From NCBI GenBank assembly GCA_026414665.1, contig JAOAIO010000014.1, positions 1-42,203 of the forward strand: 42,203 bases of DNA, given 5' to 3'. The notes beneath the pieces are model-generated. The model did no database searches and was not told the DNA's origin. It saw only the letters and a list, made by a program, of their open reading frames with translations. Positions 16,642 to 26,577 of this stretch are shown in pieces. The position numbers and the translations under genes are program-made. This DNA comes from Azovibrio sp. GTDB lineage: Bacteria; Pseudomonadota; Gammaproteobacteria; Burkholderiales; Rhodocyclaceae. Numbering within the stretch: the first letter of the stretch is position 1; each line of letters starts with the position of its first letter.

Positions 16642-17765
16642 TGCATCGGGTCTGGAATTTCAGCGCGGGGCCGGCGACGCTGCCGACCGAGGTCTTGCTG
16701 CAAGTGCAAGCGGAATTGCTCGACTGGCAAGGCGCCGGCTGCGGCGTCATGGAGATGAGCCACCGCGGCAAGGAGTTTACGCGCATCATCGCCGCTGCCG
16801 AGGCCGATTTGCGCGAACTCATCGGCATCCCTGCCGACTACAAGGTGCTCTTTTTACAAGGCGGCGCCACGCAACAGTTCGCCCAGGTGCCGATGAACCT
16901 GCTAGGCCGGGGGGCGGCGCGCAAGTCGGCCGATTACATCGTCACCGGCGCGTGGTCGAAGAAGGCCTGGAAAGAGGCCCAGCGCATCGCGCCGGTGCGG
17001 CTAGCGGCCTCTGTCGAGGCCAGGGGCGAGGCGGCTGACGGTTTCACCCGCCTGCCTCGCCCCGATGAACTCGATCTCGATGCCCAGGCAGCCTATCTAC
17101 ACGTCTGCACCAACGAAACCATCCACGGTGTCGAGTGCCATGACGATGCGGCCTTGGCCGCGCAACTGCCGGCCGGGGTGCCGCTGGTGGCGGACATGAG
17201 CTCGCATATCCTCTCCCGCCCGTTGGATGTGCGCCGCTATGGCCTCATTTATGCCGGCGCGCAAAAGAATATCGGCCCTTCCGGCGTTACCCTGGTCATC
17301 GTGCGCGAGGATCTGCTCGGTCGGGCTCCGGCCGACATCCCAAGCGTGATGGATTACCAGGTGATGGCGGATAACGGCTCGATGCTCAACACGCCGCCTA
17401 CCTTCGCCATTTACGTGGCGGGCTTGGTGTTCCAGTGGCTCAAGCGCCAGGGGGGCTTAGCCGGCATTCAGGCCGTCAATCGGCAGAAGGCGGAGCTCGT
17501 CTATGCTGCCATCGACGCGAGTCAGGGCTTCTACCGGAACCCGGTGGCGGCCGATTGCCGCTCGTGTATGAACATTCCCTTCACCCTGGCACGCCCTGAA
17601 CTCGATGGCGTTTTCCTCGCCGCGGCCGAAGCGGCTGGGCTCGTCGGCCTGAAAGGGCACAAATCCGTCGGTGGGATGCGCGCCTCCCTTTACAACGCCA
17701 TGCCGCTGGACGGTGTCCGAGCCTTGGTGGATTTCATGAACGACTTTGCCGCCAAGCACGCATGA
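16641..17765 (+). CDS. serC: Phosphoserine aminotransferase
   Basis: PLP enzyme making 3-phosphoserine in serine synthesis, also acting in pyridoxal phosphate synthesis; 374 aa, usual length. It starts WNFSAGPATLPTEVL; the Schiff-base lysine is in IYAGAQKNIGPSGVTLV. Other signatures are FLQGGATQQFAQVPMNL and the C-terminal GLKGHKSVGGMRASLYNAM with substrate-binding residues. It shares one base with the gyrA stop and overlaps pheA by four bases (ATGA), so the three are translationally coupled. Confidence 0.98.
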   Translation: MHRVWNFSAGPATLPTEVLLQVQAELLDWQGAGCGVMEMSHRGKEFTRIIAAAEADLRELIGIPADYKVLFLQGGATQQFAQVPMNLLGRGAARKSADYIVTGAWSKKAWKEAQRIAPVRLAASVEARGEAADGFTRLPRPDELDLDAQAAYLHVCTNETIHGVECHDDAALAAQLPAGVPLVADMSSHILSRPLDVRRYGLIYAGAQKNIGPSGVTLVIVREDLLGRAPADIPSVMDYQVMADNGSMLNTPPTFAIYVAGLVFQWLKRQGGLAGIQAVNRQKAELVYAAIDASQGFYRNPVAADCRSCMNIPFTLARPELDGVFLAAAEAAGLVGLKGHKSVGGMRASLYNAMPLDGVRALVDFMNDFAAKHA

Positions 17766-18853
17766 GCGACACTTTGCAACAAGCACTGGCCGGAGTGCGC
17801 CAGGAAATCGACAGCATCGACGCGCAATTGCTCGAACTCCTCAACCGGCGCGCCCGTTGCGCTCAGCAGGTGGGCGAGATCAAGGCCCGCTATGGCGAAG
17901 CCGGCCACATCTATCGCCCCGAGCGCGAGGCGCAGGTGTTGCGCCGTCTGCAAGCGTTGAACCGGGGACCTTTGCCGGATGAGCGCATCACGTTCTTCTT
18001 CCGCGAAGTGATGTCTGCCTGCTTGTCGCTCGAACAGCCTTTGCAGGTGGCCTTTCTCGGCCCTTTAGGCACTTTTTCCGAATCCGCTGCGGTGAAGCAC
18101 TTCGGACATGCCGCCCGGCTCCTGCCCTGCGCTTCAATCGATGATGTGTTCCGCGAAGTCGAGGCTGGCCATGCCGAGTACGCGGTAGTGCCCGTGGAAA
18201 ACTCCACCGAAGGGGCGGTGGGCCGTACCATGGACCTGCTCTTGCAGACGCCCTTGCAGATCTGCGGCGAGGTGGTGGTGCGCATTCACCAGAACCTGCT
18301 TTCCAAAGCGCCCGACCTGCAAGCGGTGCGGAAGGTCTATTCGCACGCCCAGTCCCTCGCCCAGTGCCATGAATGGTTGAACCGCATGTTGCCCAGCGTC
18401 GAGCGCATCGCCGTGGCCAGCAACGCCTTGGCAGCGCAGATGGCCGCGGCAGAAACCGAGGCCGCGGCGATTGCCGGGGAGGCCGCCGGTGAGCGTTACC
18501 AGCTCCAGGTGCTAGCGGCCTGCATCGAGGATGAACCCAACAACACCACGCGGTTTTTAGTGCTCGGTCGGCATGATGCCGGGATTTCTGGGCGTGACAA
18601 GACATCGCTCATCATGTCCGCGCCGAACCGTTCCGGCGCCTTGCACGACCTGCTGAAACCCTTTGCCGAGGCGGGCGTCTCCATGACTCGGCTGGAGTCG
18701 CGGCCGGCGCGTCACGGCCTTTGGGAGTATGTCTATTACGTCGATGTCGAAGGTCATCGGCTTTCCCCCGCGCTCGCCAGCGCTTTAGAGCAGCTCGCGG
18801 CGCGGGCCGCCTACTTGAAAGTGCTGGGCTCTTATCCCGCCGCCGTCTATTGA
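17762..18853 (+). CDS. pheA: Bifunctional chorismate mutase / prephenate dehydratase
   Basis: Converts chorismate via prephenate to phenylpyruvate for phenylalanine; 363 aa. It has an N-terminal AroQ chorismate mutase (about 1-90, RQEIDSIDAQLLELLNRRAR), a prephenate dehydratase domain (about 95-275, FLGPLGTFSESAAVKHFG; VPVENSTEGAVG; EDEPNNTTRFLVLG with the catalytic Thr) and a C-terminal ACT domain (about 287-363) with the ESRP phenylalanine-binding motif, which predicts feedback inhibition by phenylalanine. Its order after serC is the conserved proteobacterial one. Confidence 0.98.
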   Translation: MSDTLQQALAGVRQEIDSIDAQLLELLNRRARCAQQVGEIKARYGEAGHIYRPEREAQVLRRLQALNRGPLPDERITFFFREVMSACLSLEQPLQVAFLGPLGTFSESAAVKHFGHAARLLPCASIDDVFREVEAGHAEYAVVPVENSTEGAVGRTMDLLLQTPLQICGEVVVRIHQNLLSKAPDLQAVRKVYSHAQSLAQCHEWLNRMLPSVERIAVASNALAAQMAAAETEAAAIAGEAAGERYQLQVLAACIEDEPNNTTRFLVLGRHDAGISGRDKTSLIMSAPNRSGALHDLLKPFAEAGVSMTRLESRPARHGLWEYVYYVDVEGHRLSPALASALEQLAARAAYLKVLGSYPAAVY

Positions 18854-18871
18854 TCTCTTGTCGAGGTTGCC

Positions 18872-19960
18872 ATGTCCTTAGTCGATCAAGCCTTGCCGCA
18901 TGTGCGCGTCCTTTCTCCGTATCAGCCCGGTAAGCCCATCACCGAGTTGGCGCGGGAAATGGGCTTGCCCGTGGCGCGCATTGTCAAGCTCGCCTCCAAC
19001 GAGAATCCGCTCGGCATGAGTCCACGCGCCAGGCTCGCCGTGCAAGCGGCCATCGCTGGCATCGAGCGCTACCCGGATCCGTTCGCGCTGATCCAGGCGC
19101 TGGCCGAGCGCCATGCCGTCGAGCCCGGCCAGATCGTACTCGGCAACGGCTCTAACGATGTGCTCGACCTGGTGGCACGGGCCTTTCTCGATAGTGGCCG
19201 TTCCGCCGTGTTTTCCCAGCACGCCTTCGCGGTTTATCCGATTGCCACGTTGTCGGCAGGCGCCGAGGGCATCATCGTTCCGGCGCGACATTTCGGTCAT
19301 GATCTCGACGCCATGGCTGCCGCCATCCGTCCTGATACCCGCGTCGTGTGGATCGCCAATCCCAACAACCCGACCGGCACTTTCTTGCCGCATCCGCTGC
19401 TACACGCCTTCCTCGCCAAGGTTCCGGCGGATGTGCTCGTGGTGTTGGACGAAGCCTACAACGAATATCTGGAGCCTGCCGATCGGCACGATACCATCGC
19501 TTGGATCAAGGATTTTCCCAACCTCGTCGTTTGCCGTACCTTCTCGAAGATTTATGGGTTGGCGGGCTTACGCATTGGCTACGGCGTGGCTTCGGCCGGC
19601 GTGGCCGAGCTCATGAACCGGGTGCGGCAGCCTTTCAACTGTAACAACCTGGCGCTCGCCGCGGCGCAGGCGGCGCTGGACGATCACGTGTTCGTGGCCG
19701 AAAGCTACGCGCTCAACCGCCAGGGCATGGAGCAGCTCGTTTCCGGCTTAAAGCGTCTGGGGCTCGAGCACATTCCCTCGCACGCCAACTTCGTTACCTT
19801 CAAGGCCGGCGATGCCAAGGCCGTAAACCAGAAGCTGCTCCGGCAGGGGGTGATCGTGCGCCCCATCGACGGCTACGGCATGCCTGAGTGGCTGCGCGTG
19901 AGCATCGGGACCGAGCCCGAGAATGCCCGCTTCCTGGAGGCGCTGGCGCAGGCCCTCTGA
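18872..19960 (+). CDS. hisC: Histidinol-phosphate aminotransferase
   Basis: PLP-dependent class I/II aminotransferase, 362 aa. Motifs are KLASNENPLGMSPRA, GNGSNDVLDLVARAF, NPNNPTGTF, LDEAYNEY and the PLP lysine in TFSKIYGLAGLRIGYG. Its setting between pheA and tyrA suggests that it may also transaminate aromatic keto acids, as in relatives of this cluster; that is inference. It starts 18 bp after pheA with GAGGTTGCC before the ATG. Confidence 0.95.
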   Translation: MSLVDQALPHVRVLSPYQPGKPITELAREMGLPVARIVKLASNENPLGMSPRARLAVQAAIAGIERYPDPFALIQALAERHAVEPGQIVLGNGSNDVLDLVARAFLDSGRSAVFSQHAFAVYPIATLSAGAEGIIVPARHFGHDLDAMAAAIRPDTRVVWIANPNNPTGTFLPHPLLHAFLAKVPADVLVVLDEAYNEYLEPADRHDTIAWIKDFPNLVVCRTFSKIYGLAGLRIGYGVASAGVAELMNRVRQPFNCNNLALAAAQAALDDHVFVAESYALNRQGMEQLVSGLKRLGLEHIPSHANFVTFKAGDAKAVNQKLLRQGVIVRPIDGYGMPEWLRVSIGTEPENARFLEALAQAL

Positions 19961-20033
19961 ATCCAACCCGTTCCGTCCGGCGTTTCGGGCGGGCGCAGCC
20001 AGCCCTCCAAGGGCGTGGCGCATGGTGAGCGAC

Positions 20034-20939
20034 ATGAGCGAACTTTCCACGGTTCCTGAACAGCAGCCCGAATTCGGCAAGGTGGTGATCTTTGGCGTCG
20101 GCCTGATTGGCGGCTCTTTTGCGCTCGCCTTGAAATCGGCGCGGGCCGTCGGTGAAGTGGTCGGCTTCGGCCGCCGGCCTGCCAGTCTGCGCGAAGCGTT
20201 GGAGCTTGGCGTCATCGACCGAGCCGGCATCAATCCCGCGCATGAGCTAGGCGATGCCGACTTGATCTTGGTGGCTACTCCGGTCGGGCAGATGCCCGAT
20301 GTCTTTGCTCAGATCGCGTCCTATATGGGGTCAGAGACCGTCGTTACGGATGGCGGCAGCACCAAGGCTGACGTGGCCAGCGCCGCCCGCGCCGCGTTTG
20401 GCGAGCGGCTTGGCCAATTCGTGCCTGCCCACCCCATCGCTGGGGCCGAGCACAGCGGCGCCGCGGCCTCGCGCAGTGACTTGTATCAAGGCCGCAAAGT
20501 GGTGGTCACGCCTTTGCCGGAAAATACGGATGCAGCGCTTGACCGCGTCAAACGGGCCTGGGCCCTGTGTGGCGCCGACATCTACGAGCTCACGCCGGAA
20601 CTGCACGACCGGGTTTTCGCCGCCGTTAGTCACCTGCCGCATCTGCTCGCTTTCGCCTTGGTGCGGGACCTGGCCGAGCGCTCCGATGCCGCGCTCTTTT
20701 TCGACTTTGCCGCCTCCGGCTTCCGCGATTTCACCCGCATCGCCGCCAGCCACCCGGAAATGTGGCGCGACATTTGCCTGGCCAACCGGCAAGCGCTCTT
20801 GGCCGAAATCGAGGCCTACCAGGCGCAACTGAACGACCTCAAAGCGGCGTTGGCGCGTAACGACGGCGATTACCTACAGCAAAGCTTCGCCGTCGCCCGC
20901 GCGGCCCGCCGGGCTTGGGGCGACAAGCAGGCGCGTTGA
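20034..20939 (+). CDS. tyrA: Prephenate/arogenate dehydrogenase
   Basis: NAD(P)-dependent oxidative decarboxylation leading to tyrosine; 301 aa, the monofunctional size without a fused chorismate mutase. The Rossmann fold begins [17 protein letters not shown]. Further motifs are [25 protein letters not shown] and the catalytic His region [13 protein letters not shown]. The start at 20034 is chosen because GGTGAG (20025-20030) is well placed; 20022 is a less likely alternative. A 73-bp gap separates it from hisC, with no clear terminator. Confidence 0.95.
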   Translation: MSELSTVPEQQPEFGKVVIFGVGLIGGSFALALKSARAVGEVVGFGRRPASLREALELGVIDRAGINPAHELGDADLILVATPVGQMPDVFAQIASYMGSETVVTDGGSTKADVASAARAAFGERLGQFVPAHPIAGAEHSGAAASRSDLYQGRKVVVTPLPENTDAALDRVKRAWALCGADIYELTPELHDRVFAAVSHLPHLLAFALVRDLAERSDAALFFDFAASGFRDFTRIAASHPEMWRDICLANRQALLAEIEAYQAQLNDLKAALARNDGDYLQQSFAVARAARRAWGDKQAR

Positions 20940-20967
20940 TTTCAACTTTTCGATCCGGATACATGGC

Positions 20968-22929
20968 ATGGAATTCATCGACTTGCCCCAGATGATCGCG
21001 GCGCGCGGCACGGTCCGCCTGCCGGGCTCCAAAAGCATTTCCAACCGGGTGCTGCTGCTGGCCGCCCTGGCCGAAGGCGAGACCGAGGTGCGCGATTTGC
21101 TCGCTTCCGACGATACGGCGCGCATGTTGGAGGCGCTGGCGCGCTTGGGAATCACCGTCACCGAACTCGGTGCGGGCGCCTGGCGCATCGGCGGCTGCGC
21201 CGGCAGGATTCCTGTCAAGCAAGCGGAGCTCTTTCTCGGCAATGCCGGCACGGCTTTTCGGCCGCTGACCGCGGCGCTCGCGCTCGCTGGCGGCGACTAT
21301 GTGCTCAAGGGCGTGGCGCGTATGCATGAGCGGCCGATCGGCGATTTGGTCGATGCGCTGTGCCAACTCGGCGCGGATATCACGTATCTCGGTAATACCG
21401 GCTATCCCCCCTTGCAGCTGAAGCCGGCGGCCATTCGTTCCGGCGGCCTGGTGCGAGTGCGCGGCGACGTGTCTAGCCAGTTCCTGACGGGTTTGCTGAT
21501 GGCGCTCCCCTTGACCGGGGTAGAAACGACCGTGGAAGTGGTGGGCGAGCTCATTTCCAAGCCCTACATTGAAATCACGCTAGCCACCATGGCGCGCTTC
21601 GGCGTGCAGGTCGAGCGTCAGGGCTGGCAGCGCTTTACCGTGCCGGCAGCCGCGCAATATGTCTCGCCGGGCGTCATCTACGTCGAAGGGGATGCTTCCT
21701 CGGCCTCCTATTTCCTTGCTTTGGGCGCCATTGGCGGCGGCCCGGTGCGGGTCGAAGGGGTAGGGCGGGATTCCATCCAGGGTGATGTGCGCTTCGCCGA
21801 AGCCTTGGCGCAGATGGGCGCCGTGATTGCCATGGGGCCGAATTGGATCGAGGCGAGCGCGCCGGCCGGTGGTCTTCAAGGTATCCGCCTCGATTGCAAC
21901 CACATCCCGGATGCGGCTATGACCCTGGCGACCACCGCCTTGTTCGCCCAAGGCGAAACTCGGCTCGACAACATTGCGAGCTGGCGGGTCAAGGAAACTG
22001 ATCGGATCGCCGCGATGGCGAAAGAGCTTGGCAAGCTCGGCGTGCAAGTCGAGGAGGGGGCGGATTACTTGCGCATCGTGCCGCCAGCGCCGGGGGCGGC
22101 ACTTAGTGCCGCGACCATCGATACCTATGATGACCATCGCATGGCCATGTGCTTTTCTCTGGCGGCCTTCGGTACCCCTTTGCGCATCAACGACCCGGGG
22201 TGTACGGCAAAGACCTTTCCCGATTATTTCGAGCGTTTTGCCGATGTCACGGAGCCCGCGCCGGTGATCGCCATCGACGGTCCCACGGCCTCCGGCAAAG
22301 GTACGGTGTCGGCCCGAGTGGCGGCGGCGCTCGGCTTTCATTACCTCGATTCCGGCGCCTTGTACCGGGTTACGGCCTTGGCGGCGCAAAAGGCCGGCAT
22401 CGATTGGGACGATGCCGCCGGTGTCGCCCAAGTCGCGGCAACTCTCGATGTGGTGTTCCGTGCCGGTAGCGTGTTGCTCGACGGCGAGGAGGTCGGCGAA
22501 GCCATCCGCACCGAGACGATTTCCACTGGCGCATCCCGGGTGGCAGCGCTGCCGGCCGTGCGCGCCGCCTTGCTGTTTCGGCAGCGGGCTTTCCATCGGG
22601 CCCCGGGTCTGGTCGGAGACGGGCGGGACATGGGTGCGGTGGTGTTTCCCAAGGCTTGTCTCAAAGTGTTTCTCACCGCCAGCGCCCAGGTGCGGGCCGA
22701 GCGGCGCTACAAGCAGCTATTGGCCGCAGGCCAGCCGGCCGACCTGGCTCTCATCTTGGCTGATCTCGAAGCCCGGGATGCGCGCGATAGCCAGCGCAGT
22801 GTCGCGCCCCTGCGTCAGGAGGCCGATGCCGTGCGGCTCGACACGGACGCGCTTAGCATCGAAGCGGCGGTGCAGCAGGTGCTCGACTGGTATGCCGAAG
22901 CTGCCAAAAAACGGGCAATAAGCGTTTGA
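20968..22929 (+). CDS. aroA-cmk: Fused EPSP synthase / cytidylate kinase
   Basis: One uninterrupted 653-aa reading frame covers two enzymes normally encoded by adjacent genes. Residues 1 to about 427 are 5-enolpyruvylshikimate-3-phosphate synthase ([71 protein letters not shown]). Residues about 430-653 are cytidylate kinase with P-loop GPTASGKGT (438-446), LDSGALYR and [12 protein letters not shown], ending in the usual [16 protein letters not shown]. The junction reads [18 protein letters not shown], with almost no linker. The fusion would couple the sixth shikimate step with CMP/dCMP phosphorylation. The Gly of the LGNAGTA loop is that of ordinary class I EPSP synthases. Confidence 0.95.
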   Translation: MEFIDLPQMIAARGTVRLPGSKSISNRVLLLAALAEGETEVRDLLASDDTARMLEALARLGITVTELGAGAWRIGGCAGRIPVKQAELFLGNAGTAFRPLTAALALAGGDYVLKGVARMHERPIGDLVDALCQLGADITYLGNTGYPPLQLKPAAIRSGGLVRVRGDVSSQFLTGLLMALPLTGVETTVEVVGELISKPYIEITLATMARFGVQVERQGWQRFTVPAAAQYVSPGVIYVEGDASSASYFLALGAIGGGPVRVEGVGRDSIQGDVRFAEALAQMGAVIAMGPNWIEASAPAGGLQGIRLDCNHIPDAAMTLATTALFAQGETRLDNIASWRVKETDRIAAMAKELGKLGVQVEEGADYLRIVPPAPGAALSAATIDTYDDHRMAMCFSLAAFGTPLRINDPGCTAKTFPDYFERFADVTEPAPVIAIDGPTASGKGTVSARVAAALGFHYLDSGALYRVTALAAQKAGIDWDDAAGVAQVAATLDVVFRAGSVLLDGEEVGEAIRTETISTGASRVAALPAVRAALLFRQRAFHRAPGLVGDGRDMGAVVFPKACLKVFLTASAQVRAERRYKQLLAAGQPADLALILADLEARDARDSQRSVAPLRQEADAVRLDTDALSIEAAVQQVLDWYAEAAKKRAISV

Positions 22930-22955
22930 TCGATAAACTTTTTTTCTGCTATCAT
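22926..22955 (+). promoter_or_regulatory. rpsA promoter
   Basis: The -35 TTGATC (22926-22931) and -10 TATCAT (22950-22955), preceded by TGC, are separated by 18 bp and overlap the aroA-cmk stop. The transcript would have a leader of about 90 nt before rpsA. Confidence 0.6.
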
Positions 22956-22962
22956 GCGCACC

Positions 22963-22981
22963 TTTCCGGGAAGCCCGGAAA
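22963..22981 (+). promoter_or_regulatory. Hairpin in the rpsA mRNA leader
   Basis: TTTCCGGG-AAG-CCCGGAAA is a perfect 8-bp stem right after the predicted transcription start, followed by an ACGGGG stretch. In E. coli, S1 autoregulates through a structured leader lacking a strong Shine-Dalgarno. The same logic may apply, as no strong ribosome-binding site precedes rpsA here. Confidence 0.4.
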
Positions 22982-23049
22982 AACGGGGTGCTGCTAGGAC
23001 TCGTCTTTTCCTACAGTGTTCATCAACCAACCGCTGCTTTGCAGCACAA

Positions 23050-24741
23050 ATGGCTTTATCCCTCATGGAATCTTTTGCTCAACTTTTTGAAGAAAGCCTG
23101 GCTCGCCAGGAAATGCGTCAAGGCGAAGTCATCACCGCTGAGGTGGTGCGCGTGGACCAGAATTTCGTCGTGGTCAACGCCGGCCTGAAATCCGAGTCCT
23201 ACATCCCCGTTGAAGAATTCTTGAGCGACCAGGGCGAGGTAGAAGTCCAGCCCGGCGATTTCGTCCAAGTCGCCATCGAAATGCTCGAGGACGGCTATGG
23301 CGAGACCCGCCTGTCGCGCGACCGCGCCAAGCGCATCGCCTCCTGGAATTTCCTGGAACAAGCCTTGAACGACGGCTCCCTGGTGCAAGGCACCATCACC
23401 GGCAAGGTGAAGGGCGGCTTGACCGTCATGACTAACGGCGTGCGTGCCTTCCTGCCGGGTTCCCTCGTCGATATGCGTCCGATCAAGGACACCACGCCTT
23501 ACGAGGGCAAGACCCTGGAATTCAAGGTCATCAAGCTGGATCGCAAGCGCAACAACGTCGTGCTGTCCCGTCGCGCCGTGCTGGAAGCTTCCGCCGGTGA
23601 AGAGCGTGAGAAGCTGCTGGAAAACCTCAAGGAAGGCACTGTCGTCAAGGGCATCGTCAAGAACATCACCGACTACGGCGCCTTCGTCGATCTGGGCGGT
23701 ATCGACGGCCTGTTGCACATCACCGATCTGGCCTGGCGCCGCGTGCGTCACCCCAGCGAAGTGCTGGCCGTGGGCGACGAGATCGAAGCCAAGGTGCTCA
23801 AGTTCGACGCTGAGAAAAACCGCGTTTCCCTCGGCTTGAAGCAGCTCGGCGAAGATCCGTGGGTCGGCATCGCCCGCCGTTATCCGCCGGGTACCCGCCT
23901 ATTCGGCAAGGTCACGAACTTGACCGATTACGGCGCCTTCGTCGAGATCGAGCAGGGCATCGAAGGTCTGGTGCACGTCTCCGAAATGGATTGGACCAAC
24001 AAGAACGTGCATCCCTCCAAGGTCGTCCAGCTCGGCGACGAGGTGGAAGTCATGATCCTCGAGATCGACGAAGACCGCCGCCGCATTTCGCTCGGCATGA
24101 AGCAGTGCCAGCCCAATCCCTGGGAAGAGTTCAGCCAGAACTTCAAGAAGGGCGATAAGGTCAAGGGCGCCATCAAGTCGATCACCGACTTCGGCATCTT
24201 CATCGGCCTGCCGGGCGGCATCGACGGTCTGGTGCATCTGTCTGATTTGTCCTGGAACCTGCCCGGCGAAGAAGCCATCCGCAACTTCAAGAAGGGCGAC
24301 GAGGTGGAAGCCGTGGTGCTGGCCATCGACGTGGAGAAGGAGCGCATCTCGCTCGGCATCAAGCAGCTCGAGGGCGATCCCTATACCAACTACATCGCCA
24401 CCCACGAGAAGAACAGCATCGTGCGCGGCACGGTCAAGTCCGTGGATGCCAAGGGTGCCGTGATTGCGCTCGAAGGCGAGGTAGAGGGCTATCTGCGTGC
24501 TTCCGACTACTCGCGTGACCGTGTCGATGACTTGAGCCAAGTGCTCAAGGTCGGCGACGAAGTCGAGGCGATGGTCATCAACGTCGACCGTAAGGCGCGC
24601 TCCATCAATCTCTCCATCAAGGCCAAGGATCAAGCCGAGCAGGCGGAAGCCCTGCAAAAGTTCAGCGCCGATTCGGCCGGCTCCGCTGGGACCACCAACC
24701 TCGGCGCGCTGCTGAAGGCGAAGCTGAACCAGCAAGGCTGA
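23050..24741 (+). CDS. rpsA: 30S ribosomal protein S1
   Basis: RNA-binding ribosomal protein that recruits mRNA to the 30S subunit; 563 aa with six S1 OB-fold repeats, each showing the G.V..I.DYGAFV...G..GL.H.S pattern (for example [60 protein letters not shown]). It begins [20 protein letters not shown]. The ATG at 23050 ([11 protein letters not shown]) is taken as start, with 23065 possible; neither has a strong Shine-Dalgarno. ihfB follows within 10 bp. Confidence 0.97.
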   Translation: MALSLMESFAQLFEESLARQEMRQGEVITAEVVRVDQNFVVVNAGLKSESYIPVEEFLSDQGEVEVQPGDFVQVAIEMLEDGYGETRLSRDRAKRIASWNFLEQALNDGSLVQGTITGKVKGGLTVMTNGVRAFLPGSLVDMRPIKDTTPYEGKTLEFKVIKLDRKRNNVVLSRRAVLEASAGEEREKLLENLKEGTVVKGIVKNITDYGAFVDLGGIDGLLHITDLAWRRVRHPSEVLAVGDEIEAKVLKFDAEKNRVSLGLKQLGEDPWVGIARRYPPGTRLFGKVTNLTDYGAFVEIEQGIEGLVHVSEMDWTNKNVHPSKVVQLGDEVEVMILEIDEDRRRISLGMKQCQPNPWEEFSQNFKKGDKVKGAIKSITDFGIFIGLPGGIDGLVHLSDLSWNLPGEEAIRNFKKGDEVEAVVLAIDVEKERISLGIKQLEGDPYTNYIATHEKNSIVRGTVKSVDAKGAVIALEGEVEGYLRASDYSRDRVDDLSQVLKVGDEVEAMVINVDRKARSINLSIKAKDQAEQAEALQKFSADSAGSAGTTNLGALLKAKLNQQG

Positions 24742-24751
24742 GCCTTTGAGC

Positions 24752-25039
24752 ATGACCAAATCCGAACTGATCGACCGGCTGGCGGCGCGTTTTCCACAGT
24801 TGGTGGCGAAGGATGCGGATTTTGCGGTCAAGATGATCCTCGATGCGATGTCCGGCGCGCTTGCCGCCGGGGATCGCATCGAAATCCGCGGATTCGGCAG
24901 CTTTGCCCTCAATTACCGTCCGCCGCGCATGGGCAGGAACCCAAAATCTGGCGAAAAGGTACACGTTCCAGAAAAATGGGTGCCGCACTTCAAGGCGGGC
25001 AAGGAATTGCGGGAGCGGGTGGATAACAAACCACGCTAA
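24752..25039 (+). CDS. ihfB: Integration host factor subunit beta
   Basis: 95-aa DNA-bending protein that pairs with IhfA and acts in recombination, replication and promoter architecture. It has the HU/IHF fold with [35 protein letters not shown] and the DNA-intercalating arm ([13 protein letters not shown]). GCCTTTGAGC precedes the ATG; a TTG two codons earlier is less likely. The rpsA-ihfB order is conserved in proteobacteria. A strong terminator follows. Confidence 0.97.
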   Translation: MTKSELIDRLAARFPQLVAKDADFAVKMILDAMSGALAAGDRIEIRGFGSFALNYRPPRMGRNPKSGEKVHVPEKWVPHFKAGKELRERVDNKPR

Positions 25040-25063
25040 AGCACGAGCTGTGGTAGATTTCGG

Positions 25064-25089
25064 GGCGGCAACGTGAGTTGCCGCCTTTT
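25064..25089 (+). terminator. Rho-independent terminator after ihfB
   Basis: GGCGGCAAC-GTGA-GTTGCCGCC is a 9-bp perfect stem followed by TTTT. It lies 24 bp after the ihfB stop and separates it from lapA. Confidence 0.85.
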
Positions 25090-25125
25090 CGTTTGCGGTT
25101 TTTGCCGATCTCCCACGGTTTCCTC

Positions 25126-25407
25126 ATGCGCATCCTGACCTGGCTTCTTCGCCTGTCCTTGTTCGGCTTCATGTTTGTTTTCGCGCTCAAGAATACGGCG
25201 CTCGTGAATTTGCAGTTTTTCTTCGGCCAGGTCTGGCAGGTGCCGCTGGTGCTGCTGCTGCTCGGCTTTTTTGCCGTCGGCGTGCTGCTCGGCATCCTCG
25301 CCGTGGTCGGCGCGCTGTTCCGTGAGCGGCGGCTTTCGGCCGCTTTGCGGCGCGAGCTTGCCCGACTTTCCGCCGCGCCGGCATCTGAACCGGTGCGGGA
25401 GTCTTGA
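25126..25407 (+). CDS. lapA: LapA family inner-membrane protein (LPS assembly)
   Basis: 93-aa DUF1049 protein with two membrane helices (about residues 5-24 and 40-65) and a basic cytoplasmic tail with a short coiled coil. The family signature FALKNTALVNLQFFFGQVWQ is present. Together with LapB it helps regulate lipopolysaccharide synthesis and assembly in E. coli. The start at 25126 (MRILTWLLRLSLFGF) fits the first helix. The stop overlaps the lapB ATG (TGATG). Confidence 0.9.
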   Translation: MRILTWLLRLSLFGFMFVFALKNTALVNLQFFFGQVWQVPLVLLLLGFFAVGVLLGILAVVGALFRERRLSAALRRELARLSAAPASEPVRES

Positions 25408-26573
25408 TGGAACTCGAATACTGGCAGCTCTTGCTGCTGCCCCTGTTTTTCGGCCTAGGCTGGGTGGCGGCCCGCATCGACATCCGTCACGTGGTGCAAG
25501 AGTCGCGGGTATTGCCTCGCTCTTATTTCCAGGGGCTCAATTTCCTGCTCAACGAACAGCCCGACAAGGCCATCGATGCTTTCTTGGAAGTCGCCAAGGG
25601 CGATTCTCAGACGGTCGAATTGCACTTTGCGTTGGGCGGGCTATTCCGCCGCCGGGGCGAGATCGAACGGGCTATCCGTATGCACCAGAGCCTGGTGGAG
25701 CGTGACGACTTGGGCGGCGAGATACGTCTGCAGGCGCTCTCCGAACTCGGCCAGGATTATCTCAAGGCGGGCCTCTTGGATCGGGCTGAAGAGGTTTTCG
25801 TCAAGCTACTCGACTCGTCCCTCAAGGACGAGGCTCAGCGGCACCTGCTCGAAATCTATCAGCAGGAAAAGGACTGGCAGAAGGCCATCGCCGCGGCGAG
25901 CAAGCTGCCAGATCTTTATTCCGGCAAAGAGGTCGCTCATTTCCATTGCGAGCTGGCGGTGGGCGAGCTGATGCGCTCGCGCTTCGAAGCGGCCGAGGCT
26001 TGCCTGGCCGAAGCCCTGCGCCTGCACCGCCGTTGCGTGCGCGCGAGTCTATTGCAAGGCGATATGGCCTTGCAGCAAAACCGTCCCGAGGCCGCGATTG
26101 CCGCTTGGCAACGCATCGAGCAGCAAGATCCCGCCTATCTTTCCCTGGTGGCGCAGCGCTTGCTCGATGCCTACCGGCGCTTGGGGCAGCCGGAGGCCGG
26201 CCTTGCCCTGCTGCGCGCTTATCTCGAACATTATCCGTCGCTCGATCTGCTAGATAGCGTCTATCAGCTCGAACTCGAAAGCGAGGGGAGCGAGGCGGCT
26301 TACCGACTGGTGCGCGCCGAATTGCAACGCAATCCCTCGCTCTTGGGCCTGGAAAAGCTCATGAGCGCCCGACTGCCCTTGGTGGCCCCCGAGGCACGCG
26401 CCGATCTGGAGTTGGCGCGCTCCATCGTGCAAGGCTATACGCGCAGGCTGGCGCGCTATCGGTGCGATAATTGCGGCTTCAGGGCGCGCCAATTCCACTG
26501 GCGTTGTCCAGCCTGCGGCGGCTGGGAAACCTATCCTCCTCGCCGTACCGAAGAATTCGATCCCGTACTTTGA
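25407..26573 (+). CDS. lapB: LPS assembly protein LapB (TPR protein with rubredoxin-like domain)
   Basis: 388 aa. An N-terminal membrane anchor (about 5-22), a run of TPR repeats (about 35-330) and a C-terminal zinc/rubredoxin-type knuckle (RCDNCGFRARQFHWRCPACG, two CxxC pairs). In E. coli LapB works with FtsH and YejM to control LpxC turnover, and so LPS amount. Its coupling to lapA, followed four bases later by LPS heptose genes, supports the same role here. Confidence 0.95.
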   Translation: MELEYWQLLLLPLFFGLGWVAARIDIRHVVQESRVLPRSYFQGLNFLLNEQPDKAIDAFLEVAKGDSQTVELHFALGGLFRRRGEIERAIRMHQSLVERDDLGGEIRLQALSELGQDYLKAGLLDRAEEVFVKLLDSSLKDEAQRHLLEIYQQEKDWQKAIAAASKLPDLYSGKEVAHFHCELAVGELMRSRFEAAEACLAEALRLHRRCVRASLLQGDMALQQNRPEAAIAAWQRIEQQDPAYLSLVAQRLLDAYRRLGQPEAGLALLRAYLEHYPSLDLLDSVYQLELESEGSEAAYRLVRAELQRNPSLLGLEKLMSARLPLVAPEARADLELARSIVQGYTRRLARYRCDNCGFRARQFHWRCPACGGWETYPPRRTEEFDPVL

Positions 26574-26577
26574 TTTC

